The notes below the pieces were generated by a model that saw only the letters and a list, made by a program, of their open reading frames with translations, was not told the DNA's origin and made no database searches. A stretch of DNA of 34,621 nucleotides from Microcystis aeruginosa LEGE 91341. GTDB lineage: Bacteria; Cyanobacteriota; Cyanobacteriia; Cyanobacteriales; Microcystaceae. Shown here piece after piece: positions 1 to 9,072 of the stretch. Each line of letters starts with the position of its first letter. Position 1 is the stretch's first letter. Both the position numbers and the translations under genes were made by a program. Where the stretch lies: positions 1-34,621 of the forward strand of contig NZ_JADEXY010000032.1 in the NCBI RefSeq assembly GCF_015206885.1, in the 5' to 3' direction.

Positions 1-90
1 CCCTTGATAAGGGGGGTGCCGATCCCCCCTTAATCCCCCCTTGATAAGGGGGGTGCCGATCCCCCCTTAATCCCCCCTTGATAAGGGGGG
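1..90. repeat. 37-bp GC-rich tandem repeat
   Basis: The core TTGATAA recurs at 4, 41 and 78, an exact 37-bp period, each time between C-runs and G-runs. Each unit contains CCCCCCTT-GAT-AAGGGGGG, an 8-bp stem with a 3-nt loop. The array is cut by the window edge, so copy number is unknown. It is probably a dispersed cyanobacterial intergenic repeat. Confidence 0.85.
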
Positions 91-157
91 TGTCTGAGAA
101 CTTTTAACACCTACCTACTTAATCACTTTTGAACAAATCACTCATTAGCGGCTAATC

Positions 158-1678
158 ATGTTTGCCAGTATTATCCCGCAACCCAGCAGTAGGCTAAAGC
201 GAGCGCGAGCCTTCCGCCGTGCCTCCCTGATTTTCAATCCCGTCTCAGGACAGGGCAATGCCGAAGCACAACTAGCAACGATCAAAAACTTATTGGAACC
301 CCATATTGCCCTCACTATTTACCGCACCTCTTTAGAAGCAGCAGCCGAGCAGCGGACCCGTGAAGCGGTGGCACAAGGTACTGAATTAATTATTGCTTCT
401 GGGGGCGATGGAACGGTTTCGGAGGTAGCGAGTGTTCTCATCGGCACAGGCATCCCTTTAGCAGTGATTCCTCGCGGTACAGCTAATGCTTTTGCCAACG
501 GATTAGGATTGCCCACCACCATCGAAGAAGCCTGTATTGCTATTTTACAGGGAGCGACCCTGACGATTGATACAGCCCGCTGTAACGACAAGGCAATGCT
601 GCTGCTGGCGGGTATTGGTTTCGAGGCGGAAACAGTACAGGAAGCCGATCGAAAATTAAAAAACGAATTCGGCATTCTGGCTTATATTTTAGCCGGACTT
701 GATCGCTTACAAAATCTCGTACCTTTTACGGCGGAAATTGCCACAGAAAATGAGAAATTTACTGTATCTGCCGCTGCTGTCACGGTAGCTAATATTGCTC
801 CACCCACATCAATTTTGGCTCAGGGAGTAGGTGTAACAAAGCCAGACGATGGTTTATTAGACGTGACAATTCTCACCCCCAGTGATGCCCTAGAAGCCCT
901 AGCCAATGCGATCGAGTTATTTGAAAGTGGACTGATTCACCAACCAACAGAAAGCCACCATATCGGTTATCTGCGAGCCAAACAAGTGCAAGTAACAACT
1001 AATCCTCCCCAAGCCATTACCATTGATGGGGAAATGGCGGGGCTAACTCCCACTACTTTTGAGATTGTTCCTGCCAGCCTAACAGTGGTCACTTTCTATG
1101 AACAAGTTGTTCAAAAAAGGTTACGCGGCTTGCTTGATTTAACGGTTGCAGAAGAAACACAAGTGGAAGTCCTCGTCGTTAAATACTATGTTCCTCCTCT
1201 CAATTGGGAAAGGACTTTAACTAAAGTCATCGCTGAAGTAGCAGAGACATCTATTGCTTGGTGGGAAACCTTCAGAAGAGCAAGCATCGAAGTGGGTGAA
1301 CTCCTGATTAAAAGCCTCCATCAAACCTTAGCAGCAATAGCAAAAAGCATTGATCAACTAGGAGAATCCTTGCCGCTATCCCATCGAGCAGAAGTGGATC
1401 AGTTAGAAGAATCTATCCCGATGGGGGAAACTTTTCCGCCATCGACTGCCCCGGAAATTGTCCATCAAATTGGCGGACGAATTCGCTGGCGGATTCCTCG
1501 ACTGCGGAAAGATGCTGGGTATGCCGCTCAACTCCAGCAAATACTAGAGTCGGTTGAGGGAGTGACGGAAGTTAAGATTAATTCCATTGCAGCTTCCCTC
1601 GCAGTTAGTTATACCGAAGATAGCTTGTCAGTTAAAGAGTTTGAACAGAAAATTAAACTAGCAATGGCACAAGTTTAA
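158..1678 (+). CDS. Diacylglycerol/lipid kinase-family protein with C-terminal HMA2-like domain
   Basis: 506 residues. The N-terminal ~310 residues form a DAGK/YegS/LCB5-type lipid-kinase domain: nucleotide-loop motif NPVSG at residues 27-31, the catalytic-loop motif GGDGT at 82-86, then PRGTANAFANGLGLP, and a C-terminal beta-rich lobe including ITIDGE. The family phosphorylates diacylglycerol, sphingoid bases or related lipids with ATP; the substrate here cannot be read from sequence. Residues ~330-435 are a helical linker. Residues ~439-506 form a ferredoxin-like module beginning GGRIRWRIPRL that resembles HMA2 (heavy-metal-associated type 2) but has no CxxC, so metal binding is doubtful. 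The next gene starts with the same module 30 bp downstream, suggesting one operon and a shared localisation or partner. Ordinary family members are ~300 residues, so the extension is unusual. Confidence 0.85.
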   Translation: MFASIIPQPSSRLKRARAFRRASLIFNPVSGQGNAEAQLATIKNLLEPHIALTIYRTSLEAAAEQRTREAVAQGTELIIASGGDGTVSEVASVLIGTGIPLAVIPRGTANAFANGLGLPTTIEEACIAILQGATLTIDTARCNDKAMLLLAGIGFEAETVQEADRKLKNEFGILAYILAGLDRLQNLVPFTAEIATENEKFTVSAAAVTVANIAPPTSILAQGVGVTKPDDGLLDVTILTPSDALEALANAIELFESGLIHQPTESHHIGYLRAKQVQVTTNPPQAITIDGEMAGLTPTTFEIVPASLTVVTFYEQVVQKRLRGLLDLTVAEETQVEVLVVKYYVPPLNWERTLTKVIAEVAETSIAWWETFRRASIEVGELLIKSLHQTLAAIAKSIDQLGESLPLSHRAEVDQLEESIPMGETFPPSTAPEIVHQIGGRIRWRIPRLRKDAGYAAQLQQILESVEGVTEVKINSIAASLAVSYTEDSLSVKEFEQKIKLAMAQV

Positions 1679-1708
1679 AAAGTCAATGGTAAGGGGAAGT
1701 TTAATCAG

Positions 1709-2809
1709 ATGTTAGAAGTAGAATATCAAGTGATTCATGCGGTTCCAGGGCGCATTCGCTTGCGTGTTCCTCGACTGCACCAAGATGAGTATTATGGACT
1801 GAAAGTGCAGGGTTTATTGGAGGCAATAGAACCGGTAATTGAGGCTCAGGTATTTCCCGTCAATCAGGCTTTGATTATTCAATATCAAAGAGCTGCTTTC
1901 TCACAAGCTCAGTTACAGCAACAATTAGCAACAATCCTCAAGCAAGCTTTAGCTTACCAACCAACTCAGCCCCTAGCGATTAAATTGCCGGGATATCAGT
2001 CGAATGGTTTAACTCTCTACGAACTTGCTCAAGCCCATAAAATTAAACGTTGGTGGTTAGAAATTCCCAATTTTCTGACGACTTTAATTGCTAGATTTTT
2101 CGGTACAATCGGGAAGATCGCTGATTGGCTCATTCCAGAAAAATGGATCGATGAGATATTAACTTTGTGCGATCAACTGGCTGAAAAATGGCAAGAAGAG
2201 TGGGAGCAATTAAAACACCTAGCCGGAGTCGAGAAAGATCACGACTGGCAACAAGTCTCCTTAGCAGATTGCGATCATTTAGCGAAGAAAGTCCAGCAAA
2301 AAACCTTAGCAACTGCTGAAGTGGAAGGGACAATTGCCGGGTTGATGGGAGTTATCGGAGTAATTGGCGAAATCCCACTGTCCATAGTTCAATCTCTGCA
2401 AACTATTCAGAGAATTGGCTTGTGTTATGGTTATTCGACCACAACGGAACAGGAGCGGAATTTTGCTTGGATTATCTTAGCAGCAGCTACCGCCCAAACT
2501 CCAGAGGCTAAATGGCAAGCGGTGGATAATTTGAGAGACAGTCACAGGCAATTTTCTCGCCAAGCTTTTGACAATTTTCTCACCGAAATCGGCGACAAAG
2601 GTGCAATCTCGCTGGCAGCTGAAACGATTTTCCAGCAAGCTACTATCTATTTAGCACCGAGTTCAGTAGGTGGGGCAATTCCTTGGTTAGGTGCTATCTC
2701 TAGCGGCGTTGGTTTGAGTTTCTTTCTTAATCAAGTGGCTGATGCAGCTCGCCGTGCCTATCAAATGCGTTGGCTGCTGGACAATCAGAAGCTTTCTTGT
2801 GAATTATGA
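1709..2809 (+). CDS. HMA2-like domain plus EcsC-like domain protein
   Basis: 366 residues. Residues ~1-75 form an HMA2-like module (GRIRLRVPRL at 14-23), matching the C-terminus of the preceding lipid-kinase protein and also lacking CxxC. A middle segment (~110-190) is Trp-rich and amphipathic, possibly membrane-associating. Residues ~190-350 look like the EcsC family: helical, with Gly-rich hydrophobic stretches (for example AGLMGVIGVIGEIPLS) and a late AIPWLGAISSGVGLSFF segment. EcsC-like proteins have no settled biochemical role. The gap to the upstream gene is 30 bp and same-strand, so co-transcription is likely. The stop codon lies inside the first two copies of a GAATTAT heptamer array. 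The EcsC call is motif-level recognition. Confidence 0.7.
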   Translation: MLEVEYQVIHAVPGRIRLRVPRLHQDEYYGLKVQGLLEAIEPVIEAQVFPVNQALIIQYQRAAFSQAQLQQQLATILKQALAYQPTQPLAIKLPGYQSNGLTLYELAQAHKIKRWWLEIPNFLTTLIARFFGTIGKIADWLIPEKWIDEILTLCDQLAEKWQEEWEQLKHLAGVEKDHDWQQVSLADCDHLAKKVQQKTLATAEVEGTIAGLMGVIGVIGEIPLSIVQSLQTIQRIGLCYGYSTTTEQERNFAWIILAAATAQTPEAKWQAVDNLRDSHRQFSRQAFDNFLTEIGDKGAISLAAETIFQQATIYLAPSSVGGAIPWLGAISSGVGLSFFLNQVADAARRAYQMRWLLDNQKLSCEL

Positions 2810-2828
2810 ATTATGAATTATGAATTAT
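2801..2828. repeat. GAATTAT heptamer x4
   Basis: Four perfect copies of GAATTAT run from 2801 to 2828. The stop codon of the upstream gene (TGA, 2807-2809) spans the first two copies, so changes in copy number would leave the protein end unchanged. Confidence 0.95.
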
Positions 2829-2895
2829 GAACGGGGAAGGGAGCATCTCACCTTTGCAATAAGTAGAAATGCTTAATGAGATCAATAAAAAATTC

Positions 2896-4131
2896 GGCTC
2901 TTCTGGTTTTCGTGTGTTAATTTTTGTTATGAATTAAAGCAAGCAAACAGCTTAAGTCGAAGATGTTCAAAATTGGTAAATCCATAACTCATTCTTTTAA
3001 TAAGCTTTATTTTGGTATTCATTCCCTCAATTAATCCGTTGGTTGTATGATTTTCAAAGTAATTACAAATACCCTGCAAATGCTTCTGGATCATGCTGGC
3101 ACTACTTTCATATAATATCCCGCCTATTCTTATCCATTTTTCCAATTTTCTCTCAGCACCTCTGAACGTTCTACTACTTTGATAAATTTGTCTAATTTCT
3201 TCTTTCATTTCCTAGGCTATTCCCAAGCATCGATCTTCTTTCAGGATAACTTCTAGTTGTTGTTTTTGCTCGTCCTTTAAGTCCTCTTTATTCTTTCATA
3301 ATAAATGAGGTAATCCTTTTTCATGCACCCCCATTAACTTTCTCAATTTATTAAGCTCGTCATTGATGATAGCCATTACATGAAAACGGTCATAGATGAT
3401 TTTAGCATTGGGAAATAATTCCTTGATCACTGCCGTAAATCCTGACCACATATCGACGCTCACTTCTTTCACCTTCTCCCGAACTGCGTCTGGCTGTGCC
3501 TTTAAGGCTTCCATTAATTCTTCTTGCTTATGTCCTTTAATCACATCTAGTAAAATTTTCTTGTCCATATCTACGACCGTTGTTATGAAATCTTTATGTC
3601 CTTTTAAGTTACTAAATTCATCTAAGCTTATTCGTTCTGGTGCTTCCCACTCTTCCTTTTCTAGTTCTTTAGCACAGTGATTAAATATTAACTGAACTTC
3701 TTCCCATCCTAACTCTTCTTCTCGACTTATTTCTTCGATGCTACAATTTTTTACTCTCTCATAAATCATCGATTCATAGCGAATTGTATGATGCTGTCTT
3801 AATCTCATACAACTCAGTCTTTCGCTGATATACTTTTGACAATGAAACTGGCAGCGTGGTACTTCTAAATATACTCGATTTCCTAATATTGACAAATCTC
3901 TGACTAGATTATACTCTGTCTGATTGATTCTGTCCAAGGTTTGATGGCAATTCGGACATTCAATTGTTTCATTTAAAAGAGCGAGCTTTAGGAAAATTGT
4001 CTGAGCAATTTTTTGATAATTGACCACTGTTACATTTGGTAAATCGAGGAGTTGATCAAAATTTATCCACATAATCCACCTCCTGTTCTGTGTCACCATT
4101 ATACCATGCTCACACAGAACCTAGAAGAGCC
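2896..4131 (-). mobile_element. ISL3-family insertion sequence, inactive, ~1236 bp
   Basis: The outer ends are near-perfect inverted repeats. The left end (2896-2916) starts GGCTCTTCTGGTTTTCGTGTG without the last base counted here; the right end (4111-4131), read inward on the minus strand, starts GGCTCTTCTAGGTTCTGTGT. They flank one transposase gene on the minus strand. Size, single gene and GGCTCTT-type ends fit ISL3. The 8-bp flanks (2888-2895 and 4132-4139) do not match, so no target duplication survives. The element lies between the HMA2/EcsC gene and the RP-repeat protein gene without interrupting either. Confidence 0.85.
2927..4072 (-). pseudogene. ISL3-family transposase with two in-frame stops
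   Basis: One continuous minus-strand frame encodes a ~380-residue ISL3 transposase but carries TGA at 3296-3298 and TAG at 3212-3214. The first part has the N-terminal zinc-finger cysteines (CPNC and CQFHC) and the catalytic-domain motifs SLDEFS and VSVDMWSGF, followed by YDRFHV. The last part holds NGLIEGMNTKIKLIKR, which carries the final catalytic Glu, and YGFTNFEHLR. The 28 codons between the stops read as normal coding sequence, so these are point nonsense changes without a frameshift. The start at 4072 is preferred over the upstream ATG at 4099 because a strong AGGAGG Shine-Dalgarno lies about 7 bases before it. No active full-length product is expected. Confidence 0.9.
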
Positions 4132-4250
4132 AAACTGAAGCATCATAGGTAAGATTTAATAATCCGAAACCGCAGAAAACCACTATTAGAAACGAGACAA
4201 TTAAGAAAAATTTTTGCTTAAACAGCATCGGGATTAAAAACGGTGGGCTA

Positions 4251-4282
4251 GAAAAAATAAATTCCCTGTCCGGGACAGGGAA
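4251..4282 (-). terminator. Rho-independent terminator of the RP-repeat protein gene
   Basis: TTCCCTGTCC (4262-4271) and GGACAGGGAA (4273-4282) form a perfect 10-bp stem, although the 1-nt spacer means some central pairs must open. On the minus strand it is followed by a T-rich tract (4251-4261). It sits 28 bp after the stop codon of the 4310-4801 gene. Confidence 0.8.
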
Positions 4283-4309
4283 AACATCCATCTTGATCAA
4301 CAAAACAAT

Positions 4310-4801
4310 TTAGTCTAAAAATCCCATTAAAGTTTCGGGATCATCGATTTCATTGGAAGCAACGGGACGATTACCCATGACTGTATAAGTTTCGCTAATG
4401 TGCAGATGACTGAGAGCGATCGGACGATTGCCAGAGATCGCTAGAGTGCTGCTAACTTCCATCCCACTGGATACCACAGGACGAGCGCTACCGACGGAAG
4501 AATAGGTACTAACCACTTTCAGATGGCTAACTTCCACGGGACGGCCCCCCGGTAACATTTCATCTTCCTTAAAATGAAGATGGCTACTACCGATGGGACG
4601 ATTTTCCGGTAGTCGGTCTTCGGGTTGATAGAGTTTTAATCCCTTGGATTCCTTATCGGCACTACCTTTGACCGAAAGAGCGACCACTTCTTTATCCTTG
4701 GCGGTTTTAGCTGTAGTAGCTTTACCGCGTGAGCTGCTGGTTTTTTCTTCTGTAGTTGCTGGGGTTTGAGTCCCGTTCGTTTCTAGATTTTCCACCGTCA
4801 T
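4310..4801 (-). CDS. RP-repeat protein, unknown function
   Basis: 163 residues, family not recognised beyond a cyanobacterial look. Residues 1-60 are polar, Thr/Lys/Ser-rich and probably disordered. Residues ~65-150 contain five units of 19-20 residues, each with RP followed by I/V: RP at 68, 87, 107, 126 and 145, most preceded by N or G, and in three units (1, 2, 4) a following SHL. The last ~12 residues are acidic (DDPETLMGFLD). No signal peptide or membrane segment is visible. It has a good Shine-Dalgarno (AAAGGAG, about 9 bases before ATG) and its own strong terminator, so it is a monocistronic and probably well-expressed gene, divergent from uvrB. The even repeat spacing suggests a small repetitive fold or a scaffold with repeated binding sites; that is inference. 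Confidence 0.75.
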   Translation of the reverse strand: MTVENLETNGTQTPATTEEKTSSSRGKATTAKTAKDKEVVALSVKGSADKESKGLKLYQPEDRLPENRPIGSSHLHFKEDEMLPGGRPVEVSHLKVVSTYSSVGSARPVVSSGMEVSSTLAISGNRPIALSHLHISETYTVMGNRPVASNEIDDPETLMGFLD

Positions 4802-4993
4802 AACCTGATACTCCTTTCCGTTAATAGCTTCGGGGAAACGATAAGATTTAAGTTTAGGGTATTCTCGAAGACTTTTAATCTTTTTTTAAAATCCTCTCTA
4901 ATATTAAGATACATCTTTCTTTCCCCAAAACCCTATCAGTGTTGGTAATTTGATTGATAATTTATTTTGCCTGTTCTCTACACCTAGCCGCTA

Positions 4994-6997
4994 ATGACCG
5001 CTTTTCAACTACAAGCACCCTTTCAACCCACCGGGGATCAACCGGCAGCGATCGATAAATTAGTAGATTCCCTGCAAAACCAGCATCGTTTCCAAACCCT
5101 CCTAGGGGCAACCGGTACCGGCAAAACCTTCACCATTGCCGCTGTGATCGAGAAAATTGGCAGGCCTACCCTTGTCCTAGCCCATAATAAGACCCTGGCC
5201 GCCCAATTATGCAACGAATTGCGGCAATTTTTCCCTAATAACGCTGTGGAATACTTTATCAGCTATTACGACTACTATCAACCGGAGGCTTATATTCCCG
5301 TCAGCGATACCTACATCGAAAAGAGTTCTTCGATTAATGATGAGATCGATATGCTGCGCCATTCGGCCACGCGATCGCTGTTTGAACGTAGGGATGTGAT
5401 CGTCGTCGCTTCGATTAGTTGTATTTATGGTTTGGGAATGCCGGCGGAATACCTGAAAGCGGCGATTTCCTTAACAGTTGGTCAAGAGTTCGACCAAAGG
5501 CAATTATTACGGGCCTTGGTGTCAGTGCAGTACAATCGCAATGATTTGGAGTTAACTCGCGGTCGTTTTCGTCTGAAGGGCGATATTTTGGAAATTGTTC
5601 CCGCTTACGAGGATCGGGTCATTAAAATTGATTTTTTTGGCGATGAGATTGAAAGTATTCGTTATCTCGATCCCCTGACGGGGGAAGTTTTGCAAAAATT
5701 AGAGCGAATTAGTATTTATCCGGCCCGTCACTTTGTTACCCCGGAGGAACGTTTAGAAGTGGCCTGTCGGGATATTAAAACGGAGTTAGATAATCGTTTG
5801 TTGGAGTTAGAAAAAGCGGGCAAATTACTGGAAGCGCAACGGTTGGATCAACGGACTCGTTATGATTTAGAAATGTTGCAGGAAGTGGGTTATTGTAATG
5901 GGGTGGAAAATTATTCGCGGCATTTAGCGGGTAGGTTAGCTGGGGAACCGCCGGAATGTTTGGTGGATTATTTTCCTCAAGATTGGTTATTAGTTGTGGA
6001 TGAATCTCATGTCAGTGTGCCGCAGATTCGCGGGATGTATAATGGCGATCAATCACGAAAAAAAGTTTTGATCGATCACGGGTTTCGTTTACCCAGTGCT
6101 GCGGATAATCGTCCTTTGAAGTCGGAAGAATTTTGGCAGAAAGTTAATCAGTGTATTTTTGTTTCGGCCACTCCGGGAGATTGGGAATTAGAACAGTCAG
6201 AAAATCGCATTGTCGAACAAATTATCCGACCGACGGGAGTTTTAGACCCAGAGATTTTTGTGCGACCAACCGAGGGACAAGTGGATGATTTATTAGGGGA
6301 AATTAAGGAGCGAGTGCGGTTAAATGAACGGGTTTTGATTACCACTTTAACTAAACGCATGGCCGAAGATTTAACCGAATACTTGCAAGAAAGGGGAATT
6401 AAAGTTAGATATCTACATTCGGAAATTCAATCAATTCAACGGATTGAAATTATTCAAGACCTGCGAGAAGGGGTCTTTGACGTGCTGATCGGGGTAAATT
6501 TGCTTCGTGAGGGGTTAGACCTGCCAGAAGTGTCTTTAGTGGCGATTTTAGACGCAGATAAGGAAGGATTTTTAAGGGCTACCCGCTCTTTAATTCAAAC
6601 TATCGGCCGGGCTGCTCGTCATATTCGCGGTCAGGCAATTCTTTACGGAGATAATCTCACTGATAGTATGATTAATGCGATCGAAGAAACCAAGAGACGG
6701 CGAGCTATTCAAGAGGAATATAATCAGAAACATGGGATTATTCCGCAACCGATTGTTAAAAGGTCGAGTAATTCAATTTTGGCTTTTCTGGATATTTCTC
6801 GTCGCCTAAATTCCCAACAATTAGAGCAGGTTTGTGAGAATATAGAAGAACTTTCTTTAGAACAAATTCCCGAGTTAATTCAACAACTAGAAGCGCAAAT
6901 GAAAGAAGCGGCGAAAAATCTAGAATTCGAGGCAGCGGCTAAATATCGCGATCGGATTAAGCAATTGCGAGATAAGTTATTAAATCATCTTAGATAA
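4994..6997 (+). CDS. uvrB: Excinuclease ABC subunit B (UvrB)
   Basis: 667 residues, full length for UvrB. UvrB is the damage-verifying helicase of nucleotide excision repair: it is loaded by UvrA and recruits UvrC for the dual incision. Walker [11 protein letters not shown] lies at 36-45, the beta-hairpin that probes the lesion ([12 protein letters not shown]) at ~91-102, and VVDESH is the DEAD-like Walker B. Helicase motif VI is QTIGRAARH. The C-terminal UVR domain ([14 protein letters not shown]) contacts UvrC, whose gene is at 16135-18012 here. The start ATG follows a divergent intergenic region shared with the RP-repeat gene. The last ~40 bp are repeated at 8043 as part of a tandem duplication, and the next gene starts 4 bp after the stop. 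Confidence 0.98.
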   Translation: MTAFQLQAPFQPTGDQPAAIDKLVDSLQNQHRFQTLLGATGTGKTFTIAAVIEKIGRPTLVLAHNKTLAAQLCNELRQFFPNNAVEYFISYYDYYQPEAYIPVSDTYIEKSSSINDEIDMLRHSATRSLFERRDVIVVASISCIYGLGMPAEYLKAAISLTVGQEFDQRQLLRALVSVQYNRNDLELTRGRFRLKGDILEIVPAYEDRVIKIDFFGDEIESIRYLDPLTGEVLQKLERISIYPARHFVTPEERLEVACRDIKTELDNRLLELEKAGKLLEAQRLDQRTRYDLEMLQEVGYCNGVENYSRHLAGRLAGEPPECLVDYFPQDWLLVVDESHVSVPQIRGMYNGDQSRKKVLIDHGFRLPSAADNRPLKSEEFWQKVNQCIFVSATPGDWELEQSENRIVEQIIRPTGVLDPEIFVRPTEGQVDDLLGEIKERVRLNERVLITTLTKRMAEDLTEYLQERGIKVRYLHSEIQSIQRIEIIQDLREGVFDVLIGVNLLREGLDLPEVSLVAILDADKEGFLRATRSLIQTIGRAARHIRGQAILYGDNLTDSMINAIEETKRRRAIQEEYNQKHGIIPQPIVKRSSNSILAFLDISRRLNSQQLEQVCENIEELSLEQIPELIQQLEAQMKEAAKNLEFEAAAKYRDRIKQLRDKLLNHLR

Positions 6998-7001
6998 ACC
7001 T

Positions 7002-7949
7002 ATGACTAGATTTATTCATGACCAGTTTGCTAAAGATTATCTCGAAGAATTATTATCTTCTCTGGGAGAGGTAAAATCGGCACGGGTTGTACGAGGAGAA
7101 GTACGAGAAATCGATGTCTGGTTTTCACCCCAGATGCTCGATAATAATCCTAGAGAACTGCTGGGATTACTGGGAAAAATGGCGATTAATCCCTGTTTAT
7201 TTGAACCCTTTCGCAATCCTGTCACTGCTACAGAAATTAGGACTTGTCTGTTAAAACTGTTGGAAGTGGAAGGAGAAATTAATCGTCGAGCAAATCGTCA
7301 GAAAACGAATGTTAACGATGGGGAAATCCCCCGTCTCTGGATTTTGACTCCCACCGCTTCCTCGCAACTGTTAGAAGGATTCGGAGCTAAATTAGATGAG
7401 GAGAATTGGGGGGAAGGTATCTATTTTTTGGCTCCCTCTTTACGCACAGCAATCACCGTTATCCATCAATTACCCCCAACAGAAGCAACTCTCTGGTTAA
7501 GAATTTTAGGCCGGGGAAAAGTACAAGCAAGGGCGATCGATGAGCTAGAATCGTTACCAGAGGATCATCCTTTCCGGGTAAATGCTCTAGAATTATTATT
7601 GAACTTGAGAACTTCTTTAACTAACGATCAAGAGCTTGAACAGGAGGACAGAGAGTTAATTATGAGATTATCACCTTTATACACTTCCCGTCTTCAGGAA
7701 GAACTGGATGCTGGCCGTCAACAGGGTCTTCAACAGGGTCTTCAACAGGGTCTTCAACAGGGTCTTCAACAGGGTCTTCAACAAGGAGAACGTCTGGTGG
7801 TAGAAAATTTATTGAAAGCTCGTTTTGGTAATTTAGACCCAGATTTGTCCGTAATCATCGATCGCATTTTATTATTACCAGTGGAGGAGTTTACTCCTTT
7901 GATACTCAATTCATCTCGCACAGAATTAATTGCCCACTTTTCTAATTAA
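7002..7949 (+). CDS. Rpn-like/DUF4351 protein, copy 1
   Basis: 315 residues. The N-terminal ~100 residues look like a PD-(D/E)XK nuclease-like Rpn/transposase-related domain, including EVREIDVWF; the complete active site was not verified. The middle part is helical. Residues ~242-261 are five GLQQ tetrapeptides, likely an extended or coiled spacer. The C-terminal ~55 residues (LLKARFG, IDRILLLPVEEF) match DUF4351, a module common at the end of cyanobacterial Rpn-like proteins that are often misnamed flagellar assembly protein H. It starts 4 bp after uvrB and could be co-transcribed with it, though no functional link is known. It is the ancestral copy of the duplication because its upstream sequence is genuine uvrB. 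Confidence 0.75.
   Translation: MTRFIHDQFAKDYLEELLSSLGEVKSARVVRGEVREIDVWFSPQMLDNNPRELLGLLGKMAINPCLFEPFRNPVTATEIRTCLLKLLEVEGEINRRANRQKTNVNDGEIPRLWILTPTASSQLLEGFGAKLDEENWGEGIYFLAPSLRTAITVIHQLPPTEATLWLRILGRGKVQARAIDELESLPEDHPFRVNALELLLNLRTSLTNDQELEQEDRELIMRLSPLYTSRLQEELDAGRQQGLQQGLQQGLQQGLQQGLQQGERLVVENLLKARFGNLDPDLSVIIDRILLLPVEEFTPLILNSSRTELIAHFSN
7725..7784 (+). repeat. 12-bp coding repeat, 5 copies (GLQQ)
   Basis: GGTCTTCAACAG is repeated five times in frame, with one synonymous change in the last unit. The paralogue at 8089-9072 has eight units, so this array changes length by whole in-frame units. Confidence 0.97.
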
Positions 7950-8088
7950 AAGCATAACTCAATCCTTTGATGATACTGGATTTGAACATTGTCTGATTAA
8001 CCAGAGCAGGCAATTTTCTGGGCAAATTCAGGGATATTTCGCATTAAGCAATTGCGAGATAAGTTATTAAATCACGTTAGATAAACCT

Positions 8089-9072
8089 ATGACTAGATTT
8101 ATTCATGACCAGTTTGCCAAAGATTATCTCGAAGAATTATTATCTTCTCTGGGAGAAGTAAAATCGGCACGGGTTGTACGAGGAGAAGTACGAGAAATCG
8201 ATGTCTGGTTTTCACCCCAGATTCTCGATAATAATCCGAGAGAACTGCTAGGATTACTGGGAAAAATGGCGATTAATCCCTGTTTATTTGAACCCTTTCG
8301 TAATCCTGTCACTGCTACAGAAATTAGGACTTGTCTGTTAAAACTGTTGGAAGTGGAAGGAGAAATTAATCGTCGAGCAAATCGTCAGAAAACGAATGTT
8401 AACGATGGGGAAATCCCCCGTCTCTGGATTTTGACTCCCACCGCTTCCTCGCAACTGTTAGAAGGATTCGGAGCTAAATTAGATGAGGAGAATTGGGGGA
8501 AAGGTATCTATTTTTTAGCTCCCTCTTTACGCACGGCAATCACCGTTATCCATCAATTACCCCCAACAGAAGCAACTCTCTGGTTAAGAATTTTAGGCCG
8601 GGGAAAAGTACAAGCAAGGGCGATCGATGAGCTAGAATCGTTACCAGAGGATCATCCTTTTCGGGTAAATGCTCTAGAATTATTATTAAACTTGAGAACT
8701 TCTTTAACTAACGATCAAGAGCTTGAACAGGAGGATAGAGAGTTAATTATGAGATTATCACCTTTATACACTTCCCGTCTTCAGGAAGAACTGGATGCTG
8801 GCCGTCAACAGGGTCTTCAACAGGGTCTTCAACAGGGTCTTCAACAGGGTCTTCAACAGGGTCTTCAACAGGGTCTTCAACAGGGTCTTCAACAGGGTCT
8901 TCAACAGGGAGAACGTCTGGTGGTAGAAAATTTATTGAAAGCTCGTTTTGGCAGTTTAGACCCCGATTTGTCCGTAATCATCGATCGCATTTTATTATTA
9001 CCGGTGGAGGAGTTTACCCCTTTAATAATTAATTTATCTCGCACAGAATTAATTGCCCACTTTTCTAATTAA
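8089..9072 (+). CDS. Rpn-like/DUF4351 protein, copy 2
   Basis: 327 residues, nearly identical to the protein at 7002-7949. It keeps the N-terminal EVREIDVWF region and the C-terminal DUF4351. Visible substitutions are few: Met to Ile before LDNN, Glu to Lys in the NWG-GIYF segment, Asn to Ser in FG(N/S)LD, and two near the C-terminus (ILNSSR versus IINLSR). The GLQQ spacer has eight units instead of five. Its leader is a copy of the uvrB 3' end without the rest of uvrB, so it has no obvious promoter of its own and may depend on read-through. Both copies are open, so either the duplication is recent or both products are kept by selection. Confidence 0.75.
   Translation: MTRFIHDQFAKDYLEELLSSLGEVKSARVVRGEVREIDVWFSPQILDNNPRELLGLLGKMAINPCLFEPFRNPVTATEIRTCLLKLLEVEGEINRRANRQKTNVNDGEIPRLWILTPTASSQLLEGFGAKLDEENWGKGIYFLAPSLRTAITVIHQLPPTEATLWLRILGRGKVQARAIDELESLPEDHPFRVNALELLLNLRTSLTNDQELEQEDRELIMRLSPLYTSRLQEELDAGRQQGLQQGLQQGLQQGLQQGLQQGLQQGLQQGLQQGERLVVENLLKARFGSLDPDLSVIIDRILLLPVEEFTPLIINLSRTELIAHFSN
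8812..8907 (+). repeat. 12-bp coding repeat, 8 copies (GLQQ)
   Basis: Eight perfect in-frame copies of GGTCTTCAACAG. The three extra units relative to copy 1 account for the whole 36-bp length difference between the paralogues. Confidence 0.97.

Noticed and set aside
1-90. CRISPR-like reading of the left-edge repeats
   Set aside because: The 37-bp units are directly adjacent with no unique spacers, so this is a simple tandem repeat.
4121-4303. 60-residue minus-strand frame next to the ISL3 end
   Set aside because: It runs through the terminator hairpin and into the IS terminal repeat, with no ribosome site or coding pattern; the hydrophobic look comes from AT-rich DNA.
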